From Clostridium sp. KNHs214 (GTDB lineage: Bacteria; Bacillota; Clostridia; Clostridiales; Clostridiaceae), in contig NZ_JQMW01000009.1 in assembly GCF_000744935.1 (NCBI RefSeq), positions 248,001 through 312,000 of the forward strand: a stretch of 64,000 nt of DNA, written 5' to 3'. Numbering within the stretch: the stretch's first letter is position 1; every line of letters begins with the position of its first letter. A model generated the notes under the pieces. It was given only the letters and a program-made list of their open reading frames with translations, was not told the origin of the DNA and searched no databases. Shown piece by piece: positions 34,424 through 43,510 of the stretch. The position numbers and the translations under genes are program-made.

Positions 34424-34612
34424 TTTCACTAATAAAATTGCATATAATTTCAAATAATATTAATATAATTATAAACTTACCTAAAAAATAGAAGGAAATA
34501 CAGTAATAACTGTGGTAAAATGAAAAAAGTACAAATTTATATAAAGCATTAATACAAGTTAAAAATTAATGGTAATATAAATATTAAAATACAAAGTTAA
34601 GGAAGGGTTAGT

Positions 34613-35449
34613 ATGATTGAATTAGGAAAAATACAAAATTTAGAGGTAATTAGAATTACTCCTATAGGAGTATATTTAAATTCAAAAGAGGATAAGAGTG
34701 AAGAGGATATTCTACTTCCTCAAAAACAGGTACCAGAGGGAAAAGATGTAGGAGATGAAATAGAGGTATTTGTTTATAGGGACTCGGAGGATAGATTGAT
34801 AGCTACTGTTAGAAAGCCTAAAATAAATTTGGGAGAAGTGGCATTACTTAAGGTAGTACAGGAAACAAAAATAGGTGCTTTTTTGGATTGGGGTTTAGAA
34901 AAGGATTTATTTTTACCTTTTAATGAACAAATTACTAGTGTAAAAGTGGGCAGAGAATATTTAGTTTATTTATATATAGATAAAAGTGACAGATTATGTG
35001 CATCTATGAGAATTTATAAAAGACTTGCCAGTGATTCACCATATAAGGAAGATGATAAAGTTAAAGGAATAATATACAGTATAAAGGATGACTTAGGCGC
35101 ATTTGTAGCAGTGGATAATAAGTATCAAGGATTGATATCTAAGGATGAATTTTATGGTGAGTACAGATATGGAGATGAAATTGAAGCTAGGGTGGTAAAA
35201 GTTAAAGAGGATGGAAAGTTAGATTTAAGCCTTAGAGAAAAAGCTTATAAGCAAATGGATGAAGATGCAGAGGTAATTTTAGAAAAATTAAAAATTAATG
35301 GTGGAGTGCTTAATTTAAACGATGGAAGCGATCCAGAGGAAATAAAAGAAGAGCTAAATATGAGTAAAAAAGCTTTTAAAAGAGCTATAGGAAGGTTATT
35401 AAAAGAAAAAAGAATCCAGTTTATAGAAAAAGGAATTAAATTAGTTTAA
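34613..35449 (+). CDS. cvfB: CvfB/YitL-type S1-domain RNA-binding protein
   Basis: A 278-residue protein with three S1-like OB domains (first begins LGKIQNLEVIRITPIGVYL, the second KVVQETKIGAFLDWG, the third VKGIIYSIKDDLGAFV) and a C-terminal winged helix (MSKKAFKRAIGRLLKE). CvfB influences virulence gene expression in staphylococci. It probably binds RNA in the cytosol. A purine-rich GGAAGGG lies before the ATG. It is 30 bp ahead of a DEAD-box helicase gene, likely co-transcribed, which supports an RNA role. Confidence 0.88.
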   Translation: MIELGKIQNLEVIRITPIGVYLNSKEDKSEEDILLPQKQVPEGKDVGDEIEVFVYRDSEDRLIATVRKPKINLGEVALLKVVQETKIGAFLDWGLEKDLFLPFNEQITSVKVGREYLVYLYIDKSDRLCASMRIYKRLASDSPYKEDDKVKGIIYSIKDDLGAFVAVDNKYQGLISKDEFYGEYRYGDEIEARVVKVKEDGKLDLSLREKAYKQMDEDAEVILEKLKINGGVLNLNDGSDPEEIKEELNMSKKAFKRAIGRLLKEKRIQFIEKGIKLV

Positions 35450-35479
35450 ATTTTATATATGAAAAAGAGGATATAAAAA

Positions 35480-36925
35480 ATGCATAAATGTAGTTTTAAA
35501 GATTTTCATTTAGGTGAGGATATATTGAAGTCTATAGAAAAATTAGGATATATAAATCCATCACCTGTACAGGAGAAAGTGATTCCATTTGCACTTAAAA
35601 ATAATGATATTATAGTTAAATCTGAAACAGGAAGTGGAAAAACAGCAGCTTTTGCCATACCTATTTGCCACAAGGTGGAAATAGAAGAGGTAAATCCTCA
35701 AGCATTGGTGCTTACGCCCACAAGAGAATTGGCAGTGCAGGTGAAAGAAGACATTTCTAATATTGGAAGATTCAAAAGAATAAGATGTGCTGCTATATAT
35801 GGAAAACAGCCCATGAAAGTGCAGAAGAGAGAATTGAAACAAAGGGTTCATGTGGTAGTTGGCACACCAGGTAGAACAATAGATCATATAGAGCGCGGAA
35901 CTTTAAATTTAGAAAAAGTAAGATACCTAGTTATTGACGAAGCAGATGAGATGTTAAATATGGGATTTATATATCAGGTAGAATCTATAATAAAAATATT
36001 GCCTAAAAACAGAGTAACCATGCTATTTTCTGCAACTATGTCGGAGGAAATTCAGAACTTGTGCGATAAGTATATGCGTAATGCTGAAAATATAGATATT
36101 AATCCGGAAAATATTACTGTGGATAAGATAAATGAGGAGTATTACACAGTAGAAGAAGATAAAAAATTTAATGCTTTAAATAGTATAATTTATACCGAAA
36201 GACCTAAGAAATGTATTTTGTTTTGTAATACTAGGGAAAAGGTTGATGAGTTGGTTAGAAGTATGAAAAAACAAGGATATTATGCTAGAAAGTTGCACGG
36301 AGGCATGGAACAGAAGGATAGGCTAGAAGTAATTGAAAGCTATAAAAGGGGAGAAATTCAATTTTTGGTAGCTACAGATGTAGCAGCTAGAGGAATTCAT
36401 ATAGAAGATGTAACGCATGTTATAAATTATGATGTGCCTGTAGAGAAAGAAAGTTATGTTCATAGAATTGGAAGAACGGGAAGAGCAGGAAGCACAGGTA
36501 CAGCTATAACTTTTGTGCGTTCTTATGATAAGAGGCTTTTAGAGGATATAGAAGAGTATTTGGGATATAAAATACCTAAAAAAGAAATGCCATCGAAGGA
36601 AGAAGTTATACAAGGTGAAAAGATTTTTAAAGATTCACTTAAAAACAAACCTAAGCTTAAACCTGTTAAGAATATACAACTTAATAAGGAAATCACTAAG
36701 ATATATATAAATGCTGGAAGAAAGAAAAAAATACGACCAGGTGATATTGTTGGTGCTATTACCAGTATAGACGGTATTAGTGCTGAAGATGTGGGAATTA
36801 TTGATATACAAGATGGTTTTTCTTATGTTGACATATTAGGAGGAAAAGGAGAAATTGTGCTTGAAGCTGCTGAAAATATGAAAATAAAAGGCAAAAATGT
36901 AAGAGTGCAGAAGGCCGTAAAATAA
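35480..36925 (+). CDS. dbpA: DEAD-box RNA helicase with DbpA-type RNA-binding tail
   Basis: A 481-residue helicase with Q motif (NPSPVQ), motif I (SETGSGKTAAF), DEAD (VIDEADEM), SAT and motif VI (HRIGRTGRAG). The C-terminal about 75 residues (KIYINAGRKKKIRPGDIVG, then GFSYVDILGG) match the DbpA RNA-binding domain that targets hairpin 92 of 23S rRNA in DbpA/YxiN. So a role in large-subunit maturation is likely. It is probably in an operon with cvfB. A hairpin follows. Confidence 0.92.
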   Translation: MHKCSFKDFHLGEDILKSIEKLGYINPSPVQEKVIPFALKNNDIIVKSETGSGKTAAFAIPICHKVEIEEVNPQALVLTPTRELAVQVKEDISNIGRFKRIRCAAIYGKQPMKVQKRELKQRVHVVVGTPGRTIDHIERGTLNLEKVRYLVIDEADEMLNMGFIYQVESIIKILPKNRVTMLFSATMSEEIQNLCDKYMRNAENIDINPENITVDKINEEYYTVEEDKKFNALNSIIYTERPKKCILFCNTREKVDELVRSMKKQGYYARKLHGGMEQKDRLEVIESYKRGEIQFLVATDVAARGIHIEDVTHVINYDVPVEKESYVHRIGRTGRAGSTGTAITFVRSYDKRLLEDIEEYLGYKIPKKEMPSKEEVIQGEKIFKDSLKNKPKLKPVKNIQLNKEITKIYINAGRKKKIRPGDIVGAITSIDGISAEDVGIIDIQDGFSYVDILGGKGEIVLEAAENMKIKGKNVRVQKAVK

Positions 36926-36996
36926 TAAAATATTATGAAACAATAAAATATGTTATTTTGCCATAATGTAGAGATAATATAATTTCATAATTTGTA

Positions 36997-37035
36997 TAAC
37001 CACATACCTTTTTAATAAGTAAGGGTATGTGGTTA
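36997..37035. terminator. Hairpin between convergent genes
   Basis: TAACCACATACC/GGTATGTGGTTA with a 15-base loop between the helicase stop and the stop of the AI-2E transporter gene. It has no strong T run. Confidence 0.55.
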
Positions 37036-37054
37036 TGTTTATTAACAGCTATAT

Positions 37055-38113
37055 TTATGATGGATTTTTAGAACTTAATGTAACTATAGCTACTTTTATT
37101 ATGGAGTATATTGGAACTACAACAAAAGCACCAATAGGTCCAAAGATGGCAGCAGAAGCTACTACCAAAAAAATGTCGGTAATTGGGTGGATTTTCATGG
37201 CTTTGGACATAACTAGGGGTACGATTACCCTCCCCTTAATGGCTTGAGCCACAATAAATAGAAGGGAGAGTTTAACTACCATTTTCAACCCCATGCTTAA
37301 GGCTATTATATATGGTATTATCATAGAAATAAAAAAACCTACAAAGGGTATAAAGGCTAATACAAAGGTTATAGATGATAGTATAAGGCCACTGGGTATA
37401 CCTATAATTAAGTATCCAAGGTAAATCATAGAAGCTAATGAAAGAGCCACTTTAGCCTGACCGATTATGTAATTTGAAAGCACATAATCACATTTAATGT
37501 AAACTTCTTCTAATTTATTACCATATTTATGTTTATATTTATTAGGAACAATTTTTAATAATCCTTTCTTTAAATCTCCATTGTCCTTTAATAAATAAAA
37601 TACAATTATGATGATAAGCAGTATGTCAGAAAATGCTACCATCACAAAATTAGCGGTTTTAAAAGCACCATTTTTAAATAAGTATAAATAATTTTTTACA
37701 TATGAAGCAAGTTGTTCTAATATCCACTTCATATCCAAGTTTTTAGATAAATTTCCGTTTACAAAATTAATAAGATTGTTTTTATGTTCTACAATAGATA
37801 ACTTTTCCATAAGATTTTTAAATTGAGAAATAAAATAGAAACCTAATCCTTCTACAATTCCTATTGCAATGATCATTGCAATTATTAGAGTGAGAGTAGC
37901 TGCATAGGTGTTTTTTAAGCCTTTTTTAATAAATATATTTTTTAAAGGTTTTAAGATGTAGTAGATAAATACTGATATTAAAATTGGAACGATTATCAAT
38001 TTATACACAGAGGAAAAAGCTTTATTCACTATGGGTAGTTTTATAAGAAAATGGATAGCTAGCAGTATTAAATTTATAAGTATTAAAGGAAGTAAAAATC
38101 TTTTTAATTTCAT
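37055..38113 (-). CDS. AI-2E family transporter (PerM/YtvI-like)
   Basis: A 352-residue membrane protein with about eight transmembrane helices and the family signature region FVLAFIPFVGFF plus a conserved C-terminal PIYSIIKVA segment. Family members are linked to autoinducer-2 export, ion/H+ antiport or sporulation (YtvI); none of these can be told apart here. The start has no clear Shine-Dalgarno site, so the exact N-terminus is uncertain. It is monocistronic. Confidence 0.88.
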   Translation of the reverse strand: MKLKRFLLPLILINLILLAIHFLIKLPIVNKAFSSVYKLIIVPILISVFIYYILKPLKNIFIKKGLKNTYAATLTLIIAMIIAIGIVEGLGFYFISQFKNLMEKLSIVEHKNNLINFVNGNLSKNLDMKWILEQLASYVKNYLYLFKNGAFKTANFVMVAFSDILLIIIIVFYLLKDNGDLKKGLLKIVPNKYKHKYGNKLEEVYIKCDYVLSNYIIGQAKVALSLASMIYLGYLIIGIPSGLILSSITFVLAFIPFVGFFISMIIPYIIALSMGLKMVVKLSLLFIVAQAIKGRVIVPLVMSKAMKIHPITDIFLVVASAAIFGPIGAFVVVPIYSIIKVAIVTLSSKNPS

Positions 38114-38420
38114 AAATAAATACGTTTTATTAAGATAAATTTTTAAAGTGTTTTATGCTTAAGCAGTAATATTCAAAATAAATCTTAATAAAAATAAACC
38201 TCCTCACTAAATATTTTATTTTTATTTTGTGCTTATATTGCACTTTTATGCCTATATCACTAAGATTTTAAATATTATTTATATAAGTGTTTTATATGAT
38301 TTCAGGTTGTTGCTTTGTCTAGCACATTGTATTTATATACTAATTTGATATATAATTTAATTATGTATTATGGTAAACTCCATACAATTTAAATGAATGA
38401 ATATAATTGATTAAATAATA
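38114..38420. other. Gene-free AT-rich stretch
   Basis: About 300 bp upstream of the leftward AI-2E gene. It contains a GAGGAGG-like site on the minus strand (around 38200) but no start codon at a usable distance, a short GTGC/GCAC hairpin near 38231, and no recognised RNA element. Confidence 0.4.
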
Positions 38421-38732
38421 TGATTATCCATAAAAAGGTACAATGTGATGGACTTATGAAATTTCTCCTCCATGACTTGCATAAGAGCTTGAAACAATAA
38501 ATTTAATTTAAGAAATTCTAATCTTTTAGCCATATAAAATTATCTAACGCTCAAATTCGACGTCCTGCCTCAGGTTCGCTAGCCTGGCGTCCTTGCCAGG
38601 CTTACGATAATTTTATCTGTCTAAAAGAAGAATTCCTAAAATTAAATTTAAATAGTTTCTTTGCTTCTTATGCAATTCATTCCAGAGAAATTTCATAAGT
38701 CAAGTAATGTAATATTTTTTGTGGTTTAATCA
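38421..38732. repeat. Family 1 palindromic element, full-length copy F (312 bp)
   Basis: Starts TGATTATCCATAAAAAGG, ends TTTTGTGGTTTAATCA and is flanked by TAATA on both sides (38416-38420, 38733-38737). It carries the same GC-rich core as copy A, in the opposite orientation (38545-38606). It lies immediately upstream of the ABC importer genes. Confidence 0.85.
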
Positions 38733-38784
38733 TAATATGTTTTTACTAATGTACTTAAAAAATTAAATATTACGAGGTGGTAAT

Positions 38785-39783
38785 GTGAAAAAGAGATTGT
38801 ATATACTTAGTTTAATTGTACTAATATGTTTTTCAGTTTTGTTTGGAGGATGTGCTAGTTCTCAGAAGAATAATGATAAAAATGATACTAGCACCAAAAA
38901 AGAGAAAATAAAAATAGGTGCTTTAAAAGGACCTACAGGTATAGGTATGGTTAAGCTTATGGAAGAGGGGAAAGATAAGTATGAAATTACTTTGTTTAAT
39001 TCACCAGATGAAATAGTTTCTAAGGTTGTAAATGGTGACTTGGATGGTGCAGCTGTCCCTTCAAATTTAGCATCGGTTTTATATAATAAAACAAAAGGAG
39101 AAGTTAAATTAGCAGCTATCAATACATTAGGAGTTTTATATGTGGTTGAAAACGGGAATGATATTAAAAGTATAAAGGATTTAAAGGGGAAAACTGTGTA
39201 TTCTTCAGGAAAGGGATCAGCTCCAGAGTTTATATTCAACTATATACTTAAGAAAAATGGATTAGAACCAGATAAAGATGTTAAAATAGAATATAAAATG
39301 CAGCATAGTGATTTAGCTGCTTCTGTAGCTGCTAAAGAAGTAGAGATAGCATTGCTTCCAGAGCCATTTGTAACTTCTTCTAAAATGAAAAATGAAGATT
39401 TGAAAATTCCTATTAATTTAACAAAAGAGTGGGAAAAGACTTCTGGAGATGAAAGTAAACTAGTTATGGGTACAGTAGTGTTTAGAAATGATTTCATATC
39501 TAGCAGAAAAGAGGATTTAAATAATTTTCTTCAAGAATACGAGAAGTCTGTCGATTTTATTAATAAAAATGTTGAAAGCGCAGGTAAACTTGCTGAGAAG
39601 CATGGAGTTATGCCTAAGGCCAAAATAGCAGAATTAGCAATTCCTAAGTGTAATATAGTTCTTATTAAAGGGGATGAAGCTAAAAAATCTATAGAAGGTT
39701 TCTATAAGGTTTTATTCCAAAGTAATCCTAAATCAATTGGAGGAAAAATGCCAGATGAAGGATTCTATTATAAAAATAATTAA
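38785..39783 (+). CDS. ABC importer substrate-binding lipoprotein (NMT1/TauA-like)
   Basis: A 332-residue extracytoplasmic lipoprotein: a lipobox signal peptide ends LFGGC (about residue 22), followed by a Lys/Asn linker and a type II binding fold with EIALLPEPF-type motifs found in NMT1/SsuA-like proteins. Such proteins bind thiamine precursors, sulfonates or nitrate. No TPP riboswitch is seen upstream, so the ligand is open. The start is GTG with GAGGTGG just upstream. The 3' end overlaps the permease gene. Confidence 0.88.
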   Translation: MKKRLYILSLIVLICFSVLFGGCASSQKNNDKNDTSTKKEKIKIGALKGPTGIGMVKLMEEGKDKYEITLFNSPDEIVSKVVNGDLDGAAVPSNLASVLYNKTKGEVKLAAINTLGVLYVVENGNDIKSIKDLKGKTVYSSGKGSAPEFIFNYILKKNGLEPDKDVKIEYKMQHSDLAASVAAKEVEIALLPEPFVTSSKMKNEDLKIPINLTKEWEKTSGDESKLVMGTVVFRNDFISSRKEDLNNFLQEYEKSVDFINKNVESAGKLAEKHGVMPKAKIAELAIPKCNIVLIKGDEAKKSIEGFYKVLFQSNPKSIGGKMPDEGFYYKNN

Positions 39784-40543
39784 AAGGATATCTATATTGT
39801 TTTTCTGGTTAATTATATGGGAGCTAGGCTCCCTTTTTCTCAATAAAGAAATTTTATTGCCAGGTCCTATTTCTGTTTTTAAAAGGCTATCAGGACTTCT
39901 ATTTGAAGAATACTTTTGGAAGAGTATATTTTATAGTTTATTAAGAGTATTTGGTGCTTTAATAATATCTATAATTATGGGAATAATATTTGGTATAATG
40001 GCAGGAATTTTTAAGATTTTTGAAGAAATTATGGAACCATTCATGGCAGCAGTAAAATCTACTCCGGTAATGTCCATAATAATATTAGCTTTAGTGTGGC
40101 TTAAAGCTGGTAATGTAGCTATTTTTACTGCCATGTTAATATGTTTTCCCATAATTTATACTAATGTACTTCAGGGATTAAAATCAGTGGATACTAAAAT
40201 AATAGAGATGGCAAGGTTATATAGAGTAAAAAAGGTTTATGTAATAAAATATGTTTACTTACCAGCAATAAAGTCATATATAGTTTCCGGAATAATTCTT
40301 TGCTTGGGGCTTGCATGGAAAGTAGTAGTTGCATCTGAGATTTTAAGCACGCCTAAATATTCTATAGGTTTAAATCTTTTAAATTCTAAAACCATGCTTG
40401 ATACTGAAGAGCTTTTTGCGTGGACTATTGTAGTAGTAATCTTGAGTTTAATTTTAGAAAATGTTTTTAGAAAGCAAATATTAAAAAAGGGAGATAAATA
40501 TAATAATGGAAATGGGAGCAAAACAAAATTCAATAGAATATGA
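39755..40543 (+). CDS. ABC importer permease (SsuC/TauC-like)
   Basis: A 263-residue inner-membrane permease with about six helices and the EAA loop (ARLYRVKKVYVIKYVYLPA) that docks the ATPase. The frame begins at a TTG (39737), but the ATG at 39755 gives the typical N-terminus and follows GGAGG; it overlaps the end of the binding-protein gene. The downstream ATPase gene overlaps its 3' end by 38 bp, so the three genes form a tight operon. Confidence 0.9.
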   Translation: MKDSIIKIIKRISILFFWLIIWELGSLFLNKEILLPGPISVFKRLSGLLFEEYFWKSIFYSLLRVFGALIISIIMGIIFGIMAGIFKIFEEIMEPFMAAVKSTPVMSIIILALVWLKAGNVAIFTAMLICFPIIYTNVLQGLKSVDTKIIEMARLYRVKKVYVIKYVYLPAIKSYIVSGIILCLGLAWKVVVASEILSTPKYSIGLNLLNSKTMLDTEELFAWTIVVVILSLILENVFRKQILKKGDKYNNGNGSKTKFNRI

Positions 40544-41144
40544 AATTGAATTAGTTAATGTTTGTAAGAAGTATGGAGAAAAAGAAATTTTAAATAATTT
40601 AAATATTAGCTTTCCAAAAGACAAAATTACTGTAATAACAGGTCCATCAGGAGTTGGAAAAACTACTTTATTAAATATAATAAGTGGATTAGACACGGAA
40701 TATGAGGGAAATATATTTTGGCATGATAATGTGAGCAATAAGAAATTTTCATATATATTTCAGGAAGATAGATTAATTCCGTGGCTTACAGTTTATGAAA
40801 ATATAGAATTTGTTTTAAAATCCCAGTTAAATAAAGAGCAAATTAAAAAGGTAATTGATAAAAATCTAAAATTAGTAAAACTGTACGATAATAGGAATAT
40901 GTTACCTGAAACTTTAAGCGGAGGTATGAAAAGAAGAGTAGCTATTGCAAGGGCCTTTGCTTATGAAAGTAACCTATTACTTATGGACGAGCCATTTAAA
41001 GGGTTAGACAATGATTTAAAAAAAGAAATAATAGAAGAGTTTCTAACAATATGGAATAATAACAGGAGAACTGTAATATTAATAACCCATGACAAGGGTG
41101 AGGCTGAAGCATTAGGACATTATATATATAAAATGGAAGAATAA
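40506..41144 (+). CDS. ABC importer ATPase (SsuB/TauB-like)
   Basis: A 212-residue ATPase, shorter than usual (about 240-260) because the C-terminal extension is missing. Walker A GPSGVGKTT, signature LSGGMKRRVAIARA, Walker B LLLMDEP and ITHDKGEAEALG are intact. It starts inside the permease gene; GGGAG is about 12 nt upstream. With the binding protein and permease it makes one importer for a small organic molecule. Confidence 0.9.
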   Translation: MEMGAKQNSIEYEIELVNVCKKYGEKEILNNLNISFPKDKITVITGPSGVGKTTLLNIISGLDTEYEGNIFWHDNVSNKKFSYIFQEDRLIPWLTVYENIEFVLKSQLNKEQIKKVIDKNLKLVKLYDNRNMLPETLSGGMKRRVAIARAFAYESNLLLMDEPFKGLDNDLKKEIIEEFLTIWNNNRRTVILITHDKGEAEALGHYIYKMEE

Positions 41145-41159
41145 AAAATTAAACTTTGC

Positions 41160-41188
41160 TTGACATTTAGTCATAATTTTCTTATAAT
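41160..41188 (+). promoter_or_regulatory. Promoter of the tyrS T-box leader
   Basis: Consensus TTGACA (41160-41165) and TATAAT (41183-41188) with a 17-bp spacer, 16 bp after the ATPase stop codon. Confidence 0.88.
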
Positions 41189-41194
41189 GATGTA

Positions 41195-41513
41195 AAAGTT
41201 AATATTAATGAAATGCTGTGATAAGAAAAAGTAGGTTTATTCTATCTTTTCAGAGAGTCTCTGGGTGGTGTGAAGAGATAAAGAAGAATGTGCCGAATAC
41301 ATCTTTGAGCATCGCACCGAAGCCATTATGGTTGTAGGCTGCTGACGGGACTTTCAGCCGTTAAAAACGATAGAGTATCATGTATGTATTGAGAAGTTTT
41401 ACATCGTACTCGAAAAGGTTAATATCGCAAGATATTAATGAATTAAGGTGGTACCACGGGAAATTATCTCCCGTCCTTATTGTGTAAACAGTAAGGACGG
41501 GAGTTTTTATTTT
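41195..41513 (+). promoter_or_regulatory. T-box riboswitch, Tyr specifier
   Basis: The specifier loop shows CGAA followed by TAC (41298-41300), i.e. Tyr, matching the downstream synthetase. The T-box AAGGTGGTACCACGGG spans about 41446-41461, and the terminator is CTCCCGTCCTTA/TAAGGACGGGAG (41468-41503) with TTTTTATTTT. Uncharged tRNA-Tyr should promote read-through. Confidence 0.88.
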
Positions 41514-41670
41514 GTGCAAAATATTACTCAGTGATAGCTATTGCAATAAATTTGTAATCAAATTGACAATGCCGGCGTAGGTTGCAAATTTATGGACATT
41601 TCAGTGGATATCTATAAGATAATTGTGAGAAAAATTAATAGTAAAAATTTAAGGAGAGAGGTAGGTGAAG

Positions 41671-41766
41671 GGGCTGTCGTATTAAGGAATTCACATGTAA
41701 TATATTGTTTTGCAAGTTTAAAGTTAACACAATATATCATAGGATTTATTCTTAGTGCGACAACTC
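41671..41766. repeat. Family 3 repeat inside the tyrS leader
   Basis: Second 96-bp copy of the element at 22232, here with GGGCTGTCGTATTAAG at its left end and a worn right end (CTTAGTGCGACAACTC). It lies between an AAGGAGAG site (41651) and the tyrS ATG (41778), and its frame is open, which extends the tyrS reading frame upstream. Confidence 0.78.
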
Positions 41767-41777
41767 TAGATGATATT

Positions 41778-42971
41778 ATGAATATAGATGAGCAAATAAA
41801 AATAATTAAAAAGGGTGCAGATGAAATAATAAATATAGAAGAATTAAAAGATAAATTAATAAATTGTGAAAAGGAAAATAGACCTCTAGTTGTAAAATTA
41901 GGTCTGGACCCAAGTGCTCCGGACATACACATCGGTCATGCGGTGGTTTTGAGAAAAATAAAGCAGATTCAGGATTTAGGGCACAAAGCAGTAATAATAA
42001 TAGGTGATTTTACAGGAATGATAGGGGATCCTACTGGAAAATCTAAAGCTAGGAAGCAGCTTACTAGAGAGCAGGTTTTGGAAAATGCTAAGACCTATGA
42101 AACTCAAATATTTAAAATATTAGACAGAAGTAAGACAGAGTTAAGATTCAACAGTGAATGGTTATGTAAGCTTAATTTTAAAGATGTTATAGAATTGGCA
42201 TCAAAATATACTGTGGCTAGAATGCTTGAAAGAGAAGATTTCAAAAATAGGTTTAATAACCAAATGAGTATAGGAATACATGAATTTTTTTACCCATTGA
42301 TGCAAGCCTATGATTCTGTAGAAATAAAGGCTGATATAGAACTTGGAGGAACTGACCAGAGATTTAATATTTTAATGGGAAGAACTTTGCAAAAAGAATA
42401 CAATCAAGAAAGCCAGATAGCTATATTTATGCCTATATTAGAGGGGTTAGATGGTAAGGAAAAAATGAGCAAAAGTCTTGGCAATTACATTGGTATAAAG
42501 GAAGATGCAAAAGTAATATACAACAAAGTAATGCAGATACCTGATGAGCTTATAATAAAATACTTTGAATTAGCAACAGATTTACATCCAGATATTATAG
42601 ATAATATAAAAGAAAAATTGAATAAAGAGGGTGTAAATCCAAGAGATATTAAAATGAGGCTTGCGAGAGAAATTACAGCTTTATATCACAATGAAAAAGA
42701 AGCTTTAACAGCGGAGAAAAATTTCAAGAGTATATTTCAAAAAGATGAAGTGCCTGAGGATATTTCAGTGATAGAAATGCAAAATGGCTGGGGATTGATA
42801 GATATAATGGTTCAAGGAAATTTAGCTTCATCAAAAAATGAAGCTAGAAGGTTGGTATTACAAGGTGGAGTGAAGATAAACGGAGAAACAGTAAAGGACT
42901 TTAAAGAAGTTAAATTAAATAAAGAGGACATTATAAAAGTAGGTAAGAGAAAATTTATAAAAGTTTTATAA
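41778..42971 (+). CDS. tyrS: Tyrosyl-tRNA synthetase (TyrZ-type)
   Basis: A 397-residue class I synthetase with HIGH ([10 protein letters not shown], near residue 48) and KMSKS ([10 protein letters not shown]) motifs, a catalytic GGTDQRFN and a C-terminal S4 domain ([21 protein letters not shown]). Homologues of this type begin near [13 protein letters not shown], so the ATG at 41778 is chosen over the one at 41592; the extra 62 codons are leader and repeat sequence. There is no good Shine-Dalgarno near 41778 because the repeat separates it from AAGGAGAG. How the start is recognised is an open question. Controlled by the Tyr T-box. Confidence 0.9.
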   Translation: MNIDEQIKIIKKGADEIINIEELKDKLINCEKENRPLVVKLGLDPSAPDIHIGHAVVLRKIKQIQDLGHKAVIIIGDFTGMIGDPTGKSKARKQLTREQVLENAKTYETQIFKILDRSKTELRFNSEWLCKLNFKDVIELASKYTVARMLEREDFKNRFNNQMSIGIHEFFYPLMQAYDSVEIKADIELGGTDQRFNILMGRTLQKEYNQESQIAIFMPILEGLDGKEKMSKSLGNYIGIKEDAKVIYNKVMQIPDELIIKYFELATDLHPDIIDNIKEKLNKEGVNPRDIKMRLAREITALYHNEKEALTAEKNFKSIFQKDEVPEDISVIEMQNGWGLIDIMVQGNLASSKNEARRLVLQGGVKINGETVKDFKEVKLNKEDIIKVGKRKFIKVL

Positions 42972-42994
42972 AATGTGCGAAAATTTAGTTTTAA

Positions 42995-43043
42995 AAAGAG
43001 GGTGTCGCCAAACTATTTTAAAATAGTTTACGATACTCTTTTT
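42995..43043 (+). terminator. Terminator after tyrS
   Basis: A stem with AAACTATTTT/AAAATAGTTT inside and AGAGGGTGTCG/CGATACTCTT outside, followed by TTTTTG. Confidence 0.75.
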
Positions 43044-43190
43044 GTCTATAAAGAGTACTGTAAGATTAATGAACTGTAATTAGTTTGTACGTAAAACTGT
43101 AAACAAAATTAATAAACTATTTATGGTTATTAATTTATATGAGAACATGTGTATGTATAAAATATATTTTTTTGTCTATAATGTGAAATA

Positions 43191-43363
43191 TGATTATCCC
43201 ACAAAAAGTATTACATTACTTGAATTATAAAACTTCTCTGGAATGACTTGCATAATAAGCAAAGGAACTATTTAAATTAAATTTATTATTCTGAGCTCTT
43301 ATGCAAGTCATGGAGGAGAAATTTTATAATTCTACCACATTGTACTTTATTGTGGGTTAATTA
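43191..43363. repeat. Family 1 palindromic element, copy G (173 bp, 5-bp TSD)
   Basis: Starts TGATTATCCCACAAAAAG and ends TATTGTGGGTTAATTA, flanked by AAATA on both sides (43186-43190, 43364-43368). Arms are present and the core is missing. It lies between tyrS and recQ. Confidence 0.85.
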
Positions 43364-43510
43364 AAATATAAAATTATTAGATTCGGTATAATAAATTTAA
43401 GTTCTACACGTAGTAAAAACTTATTTGAAATTTACAAATTTGTTTATGATTTGTGTTAAACTAAATAGTATAGGTTTATAATTAACAGGTAAAAGGAGTA
43501 GGGATATTTA

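Noticed and set aside
38190-38215. Minus-strand GAGGAGG that might start a small gene
   Set aside because: No ATG, GTG or TTG at a usable distance followed by a frame longer than a few codons.
38732-38785. TPP riboswitch before the NMT1-like importer
   Set aside because: None of the conserved TPP core sequences are present, so the thiamine-precursor assignment was not made.
41592-41777. Extra 62 N-terminal codons of tyrS
   Set aside because: More than half is repeat-derived sequence and homologues begin at MNIDEQ; kept as a finding about start recognition rather than as part of the gene.
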